The notes: generated by a model from the letters alone, not told the origin. Counted from the first letter of the stretch, positions 35,153 through 45,327 are shown. The stretch is 64,000 nt of DNA from Streptomyces sp. NBC_00224 (GCF_041435195.1 NZ_CP108106.1:3162001-3226000), one strand, 5' to 3'. Made by a program: numbers and translations.

Positions 35153-36475
35153 ATGACGCAGACAGCAGCCGCTGGCATTCGGCTCGTACACCGTGATCTC
35201 CTACCGACGGTCCGCGAGGACGGAGTGAGCCTGACGAACGGGGAGAACGAGAACGTGGCGCCCAGCCTGCCGAGATTGCCGGAGCTGCCGAAGAGGAGCG
35301 CGCGCGACGCCGACCTCCCCGGCCCCCCGGCCAGCGGATACACCCTGCTGCCCTGGCTCCTGATGGGCCTGGGCGCCTTCTCCAACCTGGTCCAGGGCAG
35401 GACCGCGAACCCCTGGGTCGGCGGCGCGGGCCTGCTCGCCTTCAACTCCCTCTACGTCACCGTCGCCTTCCGCGCCTTCGACAAGGAGAAGCGCGAGAGC
35501 CGGACGACGCTGGTGATCCTGGCCGCGATGGCCGCGATCACCTACGGCCTCGCCCTCTTCTACGGCGGCAACTGGCTGTTCTTCTTCCCGCTGCTCTCGC
35601 TGGCCTGCGGCGCGGTGCTGCGGGACAGGCGCCTCGGTCTCACGATCATGGTCCTGGCGGGCTCGGCGGGCGCCGTCTCCGGCATGAAGGCCGGCGAGGT
35701 GTGGGGCAACGTGACCCTCGCGTACGGCACGTTCCTCTCCGGCATGGTGACGGCGGCGGTCCTCTCCCTCTCCCAGACCGTGCGCGAACTGCGCGACACC
35801 CGCCAGGAGCTGGCCCGTACCGCCGTGGAGAAGGAACGTCTCCGCTTCTCCCGGGACCTGCACGACCTGCTCGGCCACACGCTCTCGGTGATCGTGGTGA
35901 AGTCGGAGGCGGCCCGCCGCCTCGCCCCGCGCGACCTGGACGCCGCGCTCGGCCAGGTCGCCGACATCGAGGCGGTCGGCCGCCAGGCGCTCACCGAGAT
36001 CCGCGAGGCCGTCACCGGCTACCGCGAGGGCAGCCTCGGCACCGAGCTGGACCGGGCCCGCTCGGCGCTGCTCGCGGCCGAAGTGGAGCCGGTGGTGACC
36101 CAGTCGGGCCCGCCGCTGCCCGCGCAAGTGGAGGCGCTGCTCGGCTGGGTGGTACGGGAGGCGGTCACCAACGTCGTACGGCACAGCGGCGCGACCCGCT
36201 GCGAGATCGTGGTCGACGGCGCGCCCGAGCGGGTACGGCTGAAGATCACCGACGACGGGTGCGGCGTACCGCCCGAACAGCCCGTGGCTCCCGGTCCACG
36301 CATCGGCGGCACGGGTCTGAAGGGGCTCACCGAACGCCTCGCGGCGGCCGGCGGCTCACTCGAAGCGGGCCCCGGGCCGCGCGGCGGCTTCCAGGTGAGC
36401 GCCGAGCTCCCGGTCGACCCGCTCGACGCGGAGCTCGACGCGGAGTTGGAGGCGCAGGGCTCACGGCAGGACTAG
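35153..36475 (+). CDS. Two-component sensor histidine kinase (NarL/DesK-type)
   Basis: 440 residues from the ATG at 35153; GTGs at about 35227 (after GGACGGA) and 35254 (GGGGAG upstream) would shorten it by 25-34 residues. Five or six membrane helices occupy about residues 60-210. The HisKA_3 motif FSRDLHDLLGHTLSV places the phosphorylated His near 237. The ATPase domain shows REAVTNVVRHSGA (N box) and KITDDGCG and GGTGLKGLTERLAAAGG (G boxes). It probably phosphorylates the response regulator at 36659. Input signal unknown. Confidence 0.92.
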   Translation: MTQTAAAGIRLVHRDLLPTVREDGVSLTNGENENVAPSLPRLPELPKRSARDADLPGPPASGYTLLPWLLMGLGAFSNLVQGRTANPWVGGAGLLAFNSLYVTVAFRAFDKEKRESRTTLVILAAMAAITYGLALFYGGNWLFFFPLLSLACGAVLRDRRLGLTIMVLAGSAGAVSGMKAGEVWGNVTLAYGTFLSGMVTAAVLSLSQTVRELRDTRQELARTAVEKERLRFSRDLHDLLGHTLSVIVVKSEAARRLAPRDLDAALGQVADIEAVGRQALTEIREAVTGYREGSLGTELDRARSALLAAEVEPVVTQSGPPLPAQVEALLGWVVREAVTNVVRHSGATRCEIVVDGAPERVRLKITDDGCGVPPEQPVAPGPRIGGTGLKGLTERLAAAGGSLEAGPGPRGGFQVSAELPVDPLDAELDAELEAQGSRQD

Positions 36476-36576
36476 CGGGACCGCTTGGCGTACTCCACGA
36501 GTCCGGCGAAGGTGCCGGGGGACAGCAGGAGAACGGGGCTGTCGGTCAGCTTGCTGTCCCGGACGGGGAGCGGCCG
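36472..36576 (-). pseudogene. Remnant of a DUF397 gene (C-terminal end only)
   Basis: Read on the minus strand, the bases end in RPLPVRDSKLTDSPVLLLSP followed by GTFAGLVEYAKRSR and a stop. This is the C-terminal half of DUF397, where VRDSK and the TPGTFA-type helix are hallmarks. Upstream the frame is unrelated and closes at a stop near 36645 without any start. The XRE regulator that normally accompanies DUF397 is absent. The stop overlaps the histidine-kinase stop, so the remnant lies between kinase and regulator genes. Confidence 0.75.
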
Positions 36577-36658
36577 GCCGCGTGTGTCCGGCTGGGGGAG
36601 GACCCGTGAGAGCCGGGGGTGTCCCGTTGTCGCTGGTGGTCGGCCTTAGCCTGTCGCC

Positions 36659-37300
36659 ATGGATGAAATGCCTCGCGACCACCGCCCCGGAAAGTCCGTA
36701 CGAGTCCTCCTCGCCGAGGACCAGGGCATGATGCGCGGTGCCCTCGCCCTGCTGCTCGGGCTTGAGGAGGACATCGAGGTCGTCGCGCAGGTCGGCGCCG
36801 GGGACAAGATCGTGGACGCGGCGCTCACCTCGCGGCCCGACGTCGCCCTCCTGGACATCGAACTGCCGGGCCTCAGCGGCCTCGACGCGGCGGCCAAGCT
36901 GCGCGAGGAGTGCCCCGACTGCCGGGTGCTGATCCTCACCACGTTCGGGCGGCCGGGGTATCTGCGGCGCGCGATGGAGGCGGGCGCGGCCGGGTTCCTG
37001 GTGAAGGACGGGCCGGTGGAGGACCTGGCCGAGGCGATCCGGCAGGTGCTGCGCGGCGAGACGGTGATCGACCCGGCCCTTGCCGCGGCCGCGCTCAGCG
37101 CGGGCGCGAACCCGCTGACCGCGCGGGAGCGGGACGTCCTGAACGCGTCGGTGGACGGCGCGACCGTCGCCGACATCGCGGGGAAGCTGCACCTGTCGGA
37201 GTCGACGGTGCGCAACTACCTCTCGTCGGCGATCGGCAAGACGAGCACCCGCAACCGCATGGAGGCGGTGCGGGCGGCACGGCAGCAGGGCTGGCTCTGA
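36659..37300 (+). CDS. NarL/DesR-family response regulator
   Basis: 213 residues. Receiver domain: acidic pair Glu20-Asp21 in LLAEDQGMMR, phospho-acceptor Asp66 in VALLDIELPG, Thr in LILTTF and Lys in FLVKDG. C-terminal LuxR helix-turn-helix: LTARERDVLNASVDGATVAD and KLHLSESTVRNYLSSAIGKT. It is the partner of the kinase ending at 36475, separated from it by 183 bases that contain the DUF397 remnant, where such pairs are normally nearly contiguous. Confidence 0.94.
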   Translation: MDEMPRDHRPGKSVRVLLAEDQGMMRGALALLLGLEEDIEVVAQVGAGDKIVDAALTSRPDVALLDIELPGLSGLDAAAKLREECPDCRVLILTTFGRPGYLRRAMEAGAAGFLVKDGPVEDLAEAIRQVLRGETVIDPALAAAALSAGANPLTARERDVLNASVDGATVADIAGKLHLSESTVRNYLSSAIGKTSTRNRMEAVRAARQQGWL

Positions 37301-37304
37301 GCGG

Positions 37305-38726
37305 TCAGCGCCTGGTGGTCCTGGGCAGCCACACCAGCGCGACCACCGTGCTCGCGAGCAGGACGAAGCCGCCGGTGCGGAAGGCGAGCGCATAGCCCTC
37401 GGTGAGCGCCTCGGGCGTCAGCGAGTCGCCGATACGGGCGGTGGCGGCGGTCGACAGGATGGCGAGGCCGAGCGCGCCGCCCATCGTGCGGGAGGTGTTG
37501 ACGAGCCCGGAGACGAGACCGGCCTCGCCGGGCGCGGCGCTGGAGGTGGCGAGCGAGGCGAGCGGCGTCGTCGCGAGCCCGGCGCCGGTCATCATCAGCA
37601 TGCCGGGCACCAGGATCGACATCCAGTACGGGTCGTGCGCGTGCATCGTGGACTGCCAGCCGAAGCCGGCGGCGGCGATCAGGAGGGCGATGACGGTGAG
37701 GTTGCGGGTCCCGGTCACCGGCATGATGCGGGGCGCGATCTTGGCGCCGAAGACGATGCTCAACGAGCTGGGGATGAGGGCGAGTCCGGCGCCCAGCGGG
37801 GTGTAGCCGAGGACGTTCTGGGCGTACAGCGTCATGAAGTACCAGGTACAGAAGGTGGCCGAGCCGCAGGCGAACATCACGACGTTGGCGGACGAGACGG
37901 CCCGTATGCGCAGCAGCCGCAGCGGCATCAGCGGCGCCGCCGCCCGCGTCTCGACGGCGAGGAAGGCGCCGAGCAGCGCGAGCCCGCCGAGCAGCGTGGC
38001 GAGGGTCCGGGGCGCGGTCCAGCCGGCCTGTTCGGTCTGCACGATGCCGTACGCGAGGACCGCGAGCCCGCCGGTGACGGCGACCGCGCCCGGCAGGTCC
38101 AGGCGGTTGCGGGTGGCCGCGCGGCTCTCCGTGATCCACAGGGTGGCGCCGGTGAGGACGAGAGCGCCGACCGGCACGTTGATGAGCAGCACCCAGCGCC
38201 ACGACAGGGTGTCGGTGAGCACCCCGCCGACGAGCCCGCCCGCCGCGCCACCGCCCGCGCCGACCGCCGCCCAGGTGCCTATGGCCCTGGTACGGGCGGC
38301 GCCCTCGGGGACGGCGGCGGTGAGGATGGTCAGGGTGGACGGCGCGAGCACGGCGGCGCCGAGGCCCTGCACGCCGCGCGCCAGCAGCAGCTGCCAGCCC
38401 TCCTGGGCGAGCCCGCCGGCGAGGCTGGCGGCGGTGAACAGGCCGAGCCCGACGAGGAACATGCGCTTGCGCCCGAAGAGGTCTCCGGCGCGGCCGCCGA
38501 GGAGCATGAACCCGGCGTACGCGATGGAGTAGGCGTTGACGACCCACTGCAGCCCGGTCGGGGTCATCCCGAGTCCGGTCCGCATCGAGGGCAGGGCCAC
38601 GTTGACGACGGAGACGTCGAGCACGACGAGGAACTGCCCGGCGCAGGCGGCGAGGAGGACGAGCCAGGTGCGGGTGGGTTTCGTCCGGGCGGGTATGGCG
38701 GCGGTGTCTGCGGGCGCTTGGACCAT
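37305..38726 (-). CDS. DHA2-family MFS multidrug transporter (EmrB/QacA type)
   Basis: 473 residues and about 14 membrane helices. Landmarks are LDVSVVNVALPSM in helix 1, the motif A loop GGRAGDLFGRKRMF, RGVQGLGAAVLAPSTLTILT in helix 4 and the motif C-like GGLVGGVLTDTLSWRWVLLINVPVG in helix 5. It probably exports drugs by proton antiport. I chose the ATG at 38726; a GTG at 38762 lies within the nested repeat. It converges on the response regulator with 4 bases between stops, and no local TetR partner is present. Confidence 0.92.
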   Translation of the reverse strand: MVQAPADTAAIPARTKPTRTWLVLLAACAGQFLVVLDVSVVNVALPSMRTGLGMTPTGLQWVVNAYSIAYAGFMLLGGRAGDLFGRKRMFLVGLGLFTAASLAGGLAQEGWQLLLARGVQGLGAAVLAPSTLTILTAAVPEGAARTRAIGTWAAVGAGGGAAGGLVGGVLTDTLSWRWVLLINVPVGALVLTGATLWITESRAATRNRLDLPGAVAVTGGLAVLAYGIVQTEQAGWTAPRTLATLLGGLALLGAFLAVETRAAAPLMPLRLLRIRAVSSANVVMFACGSATFCTWYFMTLYAQNVLGYTPLGAGLALIPSSLSIVFGAKIAPRIMPVTGTRNLTVIALLIAAAGFGWQSTMHAHDPYWMSILVPGMLMMTGAGLATTPLASLATSSAAPGEAGLVSGLVNTSRTMGGALGLAILSTAATARIGDSLTPEALTEGYALAFRTGGFVLLASTVVALVWLPRTTRR

Positions 38727-38756
38727 GTGGCCATGTTTGCAGCCGGTCGTTCGATT

Positions 38757-38996
38757 CCCCACCCCGCCCCTTCCCTAAAGCCCTCTGGCGGGCGGCCGGT
38801 TGGGGCCTCGCCCCCGGGCCCGGTGTTCGTCTGCGGACCGTGGCTGGCTGGTCGCGCAGTTCCCCGCGCCCCTCAAATGCGCCCCTGCGGGGCGGCCCTG
38901 TAGGGGCGCGGGGAACTGCGCGAGCAACCCACCACGGTCCGCAGACGAAGCACCCGGCGCCCGCCCAGGGCTTTAGGTGAAGGGGCGGGGTGGGGC
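38757..38996. repeat. Nested palindromic repeat, copy 11
   Basis: The inner element has arms at 38826-38872 and 38901-38948 around GCGCCCCTGCGGGGCGGCCC. It is enclosed by an outer inverted repeat: CCCCACCCCGCCCCTTCCCT then AAAGCCC at 38757-38784, mirrored by GGGCTTTAGGTGAAGGGGCG then GGGTGGGG at 38969-38996. The whole is a palindrome of about 240 bp between two tandem genes, fills the 272-base gap, and ends two bases before the stop codon of the thiolase-like gene. Confidence 0.88.
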
Positions 38997-38998
38997 CA

Positions 38999-40183
38999 CT
39001 ACCTCCGTAGGAGCGTCAGCACCGCCGCTCCCCCCAACCCGATGTTGTGCGCCAACCCCACCCGCGCGCCCCCCACTTGACGCGCGCCCGCCTCGCCGCG
39101 CAGGTGCTGGACCAGTTCCGCCGTCTGGGCCAGGCCCGTCGCGCCGAGCGGGTGCCCCTTGGAGATCAACCCCCCCGACGGGTTCACCACCCACCGCCCG
39201 CCGTACGTCGTCGCCCCGGACTCCACGAGCTTCCCGGACTCCCCCTCCCCGCACATCCCCAGCGCCTCGTACGTCAGCAGCTCGTTGATGGAGAAGCAGT
39301 CGTGGAGCTCGATCACGTCGACGTCCTCGATGCCGAGGCCGGAGCTCTCGTACACGAGGCGCGCCGCCGCCCGGGACATGCCCGCGCCGACGACGTCGAT
39401 GCACCGGCCGGAGGCGAACGACTCCTCCGTGTCCGTCGTCATCGCCTGGGCGACGATCTCCACCGCCCGTTCCTCCAGGCCGTGTTCGGCGGCGAAGCGC
39501 TCGGAGACGACCACGGCCGCCGCCGCGCCGTCGGACGTCGGCGAGCACTGGAGTTTCGTCAAGGGGCGGTGGATCTCCTTCGACGCCAGCACCTCCGCCA
39601 CCGAGTAGTCCACCTGGAACTGCGCGTTCGGGTTGTTCACCGAGTGGCGGTGGTTCTTCGCGCCGACCGCCGCCAGCTGCGCCTCGGTCGTCCCGTACAG
39701 CTCCATGTGCTCACGCGCCGCGTTGCCGAAGATCTGCGCGGTCGGCGGGCTCATCTCGAAGCCGTGGGCGGCGGCCATGACGGAGTAGTGGCGGGCCACC
39801 GGGGACGTCGAGAAGTCGTCACCCGCGCCACCCCCCAGCGCGCCCCGCTTCATCTTCTCGAACCCCAGCGCCAGCACGCACTCGCTCGCCCCGCCCTCCA
39901 CCAGCTGCCGCGCCAGCATCAGCGCGCTGGCGCCCGTCGCGCAGTTGTTGTTGACGTTGTGGACGGGGACGCCGGTCAGACCGAGTTCGTACGCCGCCCG
40001 CTGGCCCGCCGTAGACGGCTGGAAGCAGTAGCCCGCGATCACCTGCTCGACCTGCTCGTACGGGAGACCGGCGTCGGCCAGTGCCGCCTCACCCGCCTCC
40101 CGCGCCATGTCCCAGTACTGCCACTCCCGCGACTCGGGTTTCTCGAACCTCGTCATGCCGGCTCCGGCCACAAAGCTCTTCAC
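38999..40183 (-). CDS. SCPx-type thiolase (lipid-transfer protein/acetyl-CoA acetyltransferase-like)
   Basis: 394 residues. The thiolase nucleophile is Cys81 in [13 protein letters not shown]; the conserved His lies in [17 protein letters not shown]. The last active-site loop reads AHNIGLGG, without the second Cys of biosynthetic thiolases, as in the SCPx/Ltp group. These enzymes cleave 3-ketoacyl-CoA, including branched steroid side chains, or act as retro-aldolases with a DUF35 partner, which is not seen here. It lies 12 bases after the double acyl-CoA dehydrogenase gene and is co-transcribed with it. Confidence 0.88.
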   Translation of the reverse strand: MKSFVAGAGMTRFEKPESREWQYWDMAREAGEAALADAGLPYEQVEQVIAGYCFQPSTAGQRAAYELGLTGVPVHNVNNNCATGASALMLARQLVEGGASECVLALGFEKMKRGALGGGAGDDFSTSPVARHYSVMAAAHGFEMSPPTAQIFGNAAREHMELYGTTEAQLAAVGAKNHRHSVNNPNAQFQVDYSVAEVLASKEIHRPLTKLQCSPTSDGAAAAVVVSERFAAEHGLEERAVEIVAQAMTTDTEESFASGRCIDVVGAGMSRAAARLVYESSGLGIEDVDVIELHDCFSINELLTYEALGMCGEGESGKLVESGATTYGGRWVVNPSGGLISKGHPLGATGLAQTAELVQHLRGEAGARQVGGARVGLAHNIGLGGAAVLTLLRR

Positions 40184-40195
40184 GTCCGTACTCCT

Positions 40196-42355
40196 TCAGT
40201 CTCGCGGCAGGCCGAGGATCCGCTCGGCCACGACATTGAGCTGGACCTGGGTGGTGCCGCCCGCGATGGTCAGACAGCGGGACATCAGATAGCCGTGGAC
40301 GGCCCGCCGCGCCGGGCCCTCGGCCGTCGCGCCCGCCGGGCCGAGCAGCTCCAGGGCGAGCTCGGCCACTTTCTGCTGGTGGGCGGTCTGGACGAGCTTG
40401 CGCACACTGGCCCCGGCGCCGGGCTCCAGGCCCGACACCTGGAGCATGGTGGTGCGCAGCCCGATGCAGGCGAGTGCGTGTGCCTCGGCGGCCAGCGCGC
40501 CGATCCGGGCGCGGTACGAGCCGTCCAGGCCGTCGGCGCGGGCCAGCAGCGCCTCCAGGCCGGTGTCGAAGGTCAACTGGTCGGCCATGTGGACGCGTTC
40601 GTTGCCCAGGGTGTTGCGGGCGACCCGCCAGCCGCCGCCCGGCTCGCCGACGACCGCGTCGTGCGGCAGCGGTGCCCCGTCGAAGTACACCTCGTTGAAG
40701 AGCGCGTCGCCGGTGATCTCGCGGAGCGGGCGTACGTCGATCCCCGGCGTGTGCTTCATGTCGACCAGGAAGTACGTCAGGCCTTCGTGCTTGGGTGCCT
40801 CGGGGTCGGTCCTGGCGAGCAGGATGCCGTGGTCCGCCCACTGGGCCGCGCTCGTCCACACCTTCTGGCCGGTGATCCGCCAGCCGTCGTCGGTGCGCTC
40901 AGCCCGGGTCCGCAGGCTCGCCAGGTCGGAGCCCGCCTCCGGCTCCGAGAACAGCTGGCACCACAGCAGGTCCCCGCGCAGGGTCGGCAGCAGGAAGCGC
41001 TCCTGCTGCTCGCGCGTCCCGTACGCGAGCAGCGACGGCACCACCCAGGTGCCGATGCCCAGCTCGGCGACCTTCACCCCGGCCGACCTCAACTCCTCCT
41101 GGATGACCAGTTGTTGCGTCGGATCCGCGCCCAGGCCGTACGGCGGGGGCAGATGCGGTGCGGCATAGCCGGTGGGGGCGAGGGCGCGGCGGGCGGCCGC
41201 CGGGTCGAGGCCGCGTACGGACTCCGCCGCCTCCCGCGCCGGGCCCCGGAACGCCTCCGCCTCCTCGGGCAGTTCGAGCCGCAGCTCCCGGCGCGCCCCG
41301 GCCCCGGCGAGCCGGACGGCCCGCTGCCGGTGGGCGTCCCCGGCGCCGAGGAGCTGGCGGGCCACCAGGGCGCGGCGCAGCTGGAGGTGGGCGTCGTGCT
41401 CCCAGGTGAAGCCGATGCCGCCGAGGATCTGGACGCAGTCCTGGGCGCAGGTGAACGCGGCGTCCAGGGCGGTGGCGGCCGCAAGCGAGGCGGCCAGGCC
41501 GCGCACCTCGGCCCGCTCCGAGTCCGCCGCCCGCGCCGCGTCCCACACCAGCGCGCGGGCCTGCTCGACCCGGACCAGCATGTCGGCGCAGAGGTGCTTG
41601 ACCGCCTGGAACTGCCCGATGGGCCGCCCGAACTGCTCGCGCACCTTGGCGTGGGCGACCGCCGTGTCCAGCGCCCGGGCGGCGGTGCCGCACGCCTCGG
41701 CGGCGAAGAGGACGGCCGCGAGGTCCTGTACGAGCGCGGGGTCCACGGCGAGTACCCGGTCGTCCGCGACCGTGCGGCCGTGCGCGACGACCTCGGCGGT
41801 GGGGCGCGTCGGATCGGCGCTGTCGTGCGCCCGTACGTCCAGGTCCGCCGCGCCCACCACCAGCCACAGCGTCTCCTCGCCCGCACGGGCGGCCAGGACC
41901 AGCAGGTCGGCCTGCGCCCCGGCGAGGACGGGCGGCGCGACCCCGTCGAGCGTCCAGCCCGCCGGGTCCCGTACGGCGGTGAGGGTCCCGGGGCCCAGCG
42001 CCACGGCCGCGGTCCGCACCCCGGTCGCGATCGCGTCGACCTCCGCCGGATGTCCCGCCCGCTCAAGCACCGCCGCCGCGAGCACGCTCGACAGGTACGG
42101 GCCCGGCAGCACGCCCCTGCCCGCCTCCTCAAGGACCACCGCGAGCTCCACCAGGCTCCCGCCGCCGTACCGCTCGCCCAGGTGGACCCCGAGCAGGCCC
42201 TGCTCGGCCAGCGCGTCCCAGTACGGCGGCCTGGCGGCGTCCCCGGCGGGCGCGTCGAGCAGCTTGCGCACCTCCTCGACCGGCACGGCCCGCGCCAGCC
42301 GGCCGCGTACCGCCTCGGCCAGCTCCCGCTGCTCCCGGGTGATTCCGATGCCCAT
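40196..42355 (-). CDS. Fused double acyl-CoA dehydrogenase (FadE34-like)
   Basis: 719 residues from the ATG at 42355 (GGGGGAG upstream; a GTG at 42361 overlaps that site). Two complete acyl-CoA dehydrogenase units lie in tandem, about 1-340 and 355-719. The second carries WCQLFSEPEAGSDLASLRTR, GQKVWTSAAQWADHGILLAR and the C-terminal TIAGGTTQVQLNVVAERIL. The first is more divergent but has GTAARALDTAVAHAKVREQFGRPIGQFQAVKHLCADM. Size and layout match mycobacterial FadE34 (ChsE3), a fused steroid side-chain dehydrogenase. KstR-type and CTGAC palindromes lie 46 and 62 bases upstream. Confidence 0.9.
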   Translation of the reverse strand: MGIGITREQRELAEAVRGRLARAVPVEEVRKLLDAPAGDAARPPYWDALAEQGLLGVHLGERYGGGSLVELAVVLEEAGRGVLPGPYLSSVLAAAVLERAGHPAEVDAIATGVRTAAVALGPGTLTAVRDPAGWTLDGVAPPVLAGAQADLLVLAARAGEETLWLVVGAADLDVRAHDSADPTRPTAEVVAHGRTVADDRVLAVDPALVQDLAAVLFAAEACGTAARALDTAVAHAKVREQFGRPIGQFQAVKHLCADMLVRVEQARALVWDAARAADSERAEVRGLAASLAAATALDAAFTCAQDCVQILGGIGFTWEHDAHLQLRRALVARQLLGAGDAHRQRAVRLAGAGARRELRLELPEEAEAFRGPAREAAESVRGLDPAAARRALAPTGYAAPHLPPPYGLGADPTQQLVIQEELRSAGVKVAELGIGTWVVPSLLAYGTREQQERFLLPTLRGDLLWCQLFSEPEAGSDLASLRTRAERTDDGWRITGQKVWTSAAQWADHGILLARTDPEAPKHEGLTYFLVDMKHTPGIDVRPLREITGDALFNEVYFDGAPLPHDAVVGEPGGGWRVARNTLGNERVHMADQLTFDTGLEALLARADGLDGSYRARIGALAAEAHALACIGLRTTMLQVSGLEPGAGASVRKLVQTAHQQKVAELALELLGPAGATAEGPARRAVHGYLMSRCLTIAGGTTQVQLNVVAERILGLPRD

Positions 42356-42400
42356 GCGCACTCCCCCGCCGCCACGGCCGCCACTGGAACGGCGTCAGAC

Positions 42401-43165
<765 letters not shown>

Positions 43166-43239
43166 GGACGCACGCCGCAGTGCACCCCTTCGGCCGCACG
43201 AACCGCGCCCCCACCGACCTCCCCGGCTAGCATCGCAGC

Positions 43240-44199
43240 GTGTCGTACGACAGCGAGTCCCCCACCCCCGCCCGGCGCCGTATGCGCGGCAACCTCGTCA
43301 TCGTGACCGCCGCGCTGGTCCCGACCGCCCTGGCCGGATGGCTGGTGTGGCAGGCCATGGGCGGCTCCGGCGGCCAGGACGACAAGCCGCCGAAGGTGCT
43401 GCCGCTGCCGAGCGGGCCTGCCGTGCCGCCCTCGGGGAACGGGACCGCGAAGCCGCCGACCGTGACCGTGACGGCCACCCCGTCGCCGTCCGCCTCGGCC
43501 TCCACCCAGTCGGCCCGCCCCACCGGGCCGCTCGCCGGACGGGTCGTGGTGATCGACCCGGGGCACAACCCGAGCAACTTCAAGCACGCTGCCGAGATCA
43601 ACCGCCAGGTCGACATCGGGACGAACAAGAAGGAGTGCGACACCACCGGCACCGACACGCAAGGCGGGTACACCGAGGCCGCGTTCACCCTGGACGTCTC
43701 GCACCGCATCCGGGCGCTCCTGGAGAAGCTGGGCGCGACCGTCACGTACACCCAGGACAACGACCGGCCGTTCGGCCCGTGCGTGGACGAGCGGGCGGCG
43801 ATCGGCAACCGGGCGAAGGCGGACGCGGTCGTCTCGGTGCACGCCGACGGCGCGGACCAGGGCAACCACGGCTTCCATGTGATCCTGCCCGCCCTGGTGA
43901 ACGCGGGGAAGGCGAACACCGCCCCGATCGTGGCCCCCTCGCGTGAGCTGGGTGTGAGGATCGCGGGGAAGTTCGTGCACGCCACGGGCATGCCGCCCTC
44001 CAACTACGTGGGGGACGGCACCGGGTTGGACGTCCGCAAGGACCTCGGCGGGCTCAATCTGTCGACCGTGCCGAAGGTGTTCATCGAGTGCGGGAACATG
44101 CGGGATTCGGGCGACTCGGCCCTGCTGACGAGCGCGGACTGGCGGCAGAAGGCCGCCCAGGGCATCGCGGACGGGATCAGCAGCTTCCTGCAGAAGTAA
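43240..44199 (+). CDS. N-acetylmuramoyl-L-alanine amidase (Amidase_3), membrane-anchored
   Basis: 319 residues from a GTG at 43240. A short cytoplasmic Arg-rich start, one transmembrane helix (about 18-40) and a Pro/Thr/Ser linker precede the zinc amidase domain (about 98-317). Zinc and catalytic landmarks are VVIDPGHNPSNF, the Glu in GGYTEAAFTLDVSHRI, VVSVHADGADQGNHGF and the final Glu in KVFIECGNMRDSGD. It cleaves the amide between MurNAc and the stem peptide in peptidoglycan outside the membrane. It lies 74 bases after the methyltransferase. Confidence 0.93.
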   Translation: MSYDSESPTPARRRMRGNLVIVTAALVPTALAGWLVWQAMGGSGGQDDKPPKVLPLPSGPAVPPSGNGTAKPPTVTVTATPSPSASASTQSARPTGPLAGRVVVIDPGHNPSNFKHAAEINRQVDIGTNKKECDTTGTDTQGGYTEAAFTLDVSHRIRALLEKLGATVTYTQDNDRPFGPCVDERAAIGNRAKADAVVSVHADGADQGNHGFHVILPALVNAGKANTAPIVAPSRELGVRIAGKFVHATGMPPSNYVGDGTGLDVRKDLGGLNLSTVPKVFIECGNMRDSGDSALLTSADWRQKAAQGIADGISSFLQK

Positions 44200-44385
44200 G
44201 GGTGTCGCCGACGCGAGCGGTCGGCTGCGGGTCGGTCACGGTCTGAGCACCGAGGGGACTTCCCACCCGGTCAGACGATAGATTCTCCTCCGGGCGGGGA
44301 ACCGCCCCCGTGCTTCGCGCCGTGTGCACGTACACCGGCGGCAGCGATGACCGCCCCGACGAGACGACCCAAAAGGACTATTTAC

Positions 44386-45213
44386 GTGAACATCCGCTCC
44401 CTCACGCGAGGCGACGGCGTGGTGATCGGAGCAGCGGTGGTGCTGTTCATCGCCTCGTTCCTCGATCTCTACTCGGTCGGCAATTCGTGCTCCGGTACGT
44501 TCTGCCCGAAGCTCGACCTGCCGAACGCCTGGGACTCGCTGGGCCTGCTGATGAGCATGTTCCTGGCCGGCATCATCGGAGCAGTCCTCATCGTGGTGGC
44601 CCGTTCGCTGCCGCAGCCGAAGAAGATCGCCGGCATCGACCTGGGCCAGTTCGGCACCGCGTTCACGATCTTCTCGGCGTGGACCGCGTTCTGGACCATC
44701 ATCGACATGGACAAGGCCGGGGCCGGCATGATCCTCGGCCTGATCGCCGCGCTGGTGCTCGCCGCGGGCGCCGTGGCCGGCCCGATGGTCGCCGCGCTCA
44801 AGGCCCCGCTGATGGGCGCCCCGCGCCCGGCCGTGGCCCCGTACGGCGCCCAGCCCTACGGCGCGCAGCCCGCGGGCGGCTACGGCTACCCGGGCGGCGC
44901 CCAGCCGCAGCCCCAGCCGTACGGTGCCGCGGCCCCCGACCCGAGCCAGGGCGGCCAGGCCCCGGCGCCCGGCGCCCCGGCCCAGCCGCAGCCCGCGGCC
45001 GGCGCCGCGGCGGGCGACTTCGCCCCGTTCTGGTTCGCCGTTCCGGTGGCCCGTCCCCTGTACCCGGAGGACGGCTCCCCCACGCCGATCGCGGAACTCG
45101 CGCCCGGCACGTGGTACCTGGCGGTTGAGCAGCGTGGTGCGGCGCTGGTCGCGCAGACGCAGGACGGTCGTCGTGGGGTTCTTCAGGACACCACGGGGAT
45201 CCAGCGGGGTTAG
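44386..45213 (+). CDS. Four-helix membrane protein with Pro/Ala/Gly-rich linker and C-terminal domain
   Basis: 275 residues. The GTG at 44386 with AAAAGGA eight bases upstream is preferred to the ATG at 44347. Four hydrophobic segments lie at about residues 11-31, 55-75, 90-108 and 115-140. The extracellular-looking loop after the first has two cysteines (SCSGTFC). A linker rich in PYGAQP-type units follows, ending in a compact domain (FAPFWFAVPVARPLYPEDG...GTWYLAVEQRG). It resembles uncharacterised Streptomyces membrane proteins; function unknown. Confidence 0.78.
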   Translation: MNIRSLTRGDGVVIGAAVVLFIASFLDLYSVGNSCSGTFCPKLDLPNAWDSLGLLMSMFLAGIIGAVLIVVARSLPQPKKIAGIDLGQFGTAFTIFSAWTAFWTIIDMDKAGAGMILGLIAALVLAAGAVAGPMVAALKAPLMGAPRPAVAPYGAQPYGAQPAGGYGYPGGAQPQPQPYGAAAPDPSQGGQAPAPGAPAQPQPAAGAAAGDFAPFWFAVPVARPLYPEDGSPTPIAELAPGTWYLAVEQRGAALVAQTQDGRRGVLQDTTGIQRG

Positions 45214-45285
45214 TTCGTTCATCCACCGCATGGCATCCACGGCCCCTCGCCCCTTTCGGGCGGGGGGCCGTTCCCGTACGCTCCC

Positions 45286-45300
45286 CTGACGATCCGTCAG
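45286..45300. promoter_or_regulatory. CTGAC-N5-GTCAG palindrome, site C
   Basis: CTGACGATCCGTCAG, a perfect inverted repeat 27 bases before the F420-oxidoreductase start. No KstR-type box is present here, so this site shows the palindrome acting separately. Confidence 0.68.
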
Positions 45301-45327
45301 ATCTTGCTACGGACAGGGGCTCTCGTC

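Noticed and set aside
36472..36645. A complete small DUF397 gene
   Set aside because: The frame has no start codon before the upstream stop and lacks the N-terminal half of the domain.
36659..37300. Iron-box-like TTAGCC in front of the response regulator
   Set aside because: A single half-site with no palindromic partner, far from consensus.
44216..44235. A possible fifteenth palindromic-repeat copy (GGCTGCGGGTCGGTCACGGT)
   Set aside because: Only the outermost part of an arm is similar; the GTTCCCCGCGCCCC block is missing, so it may be chance or an unrecognisable relic.
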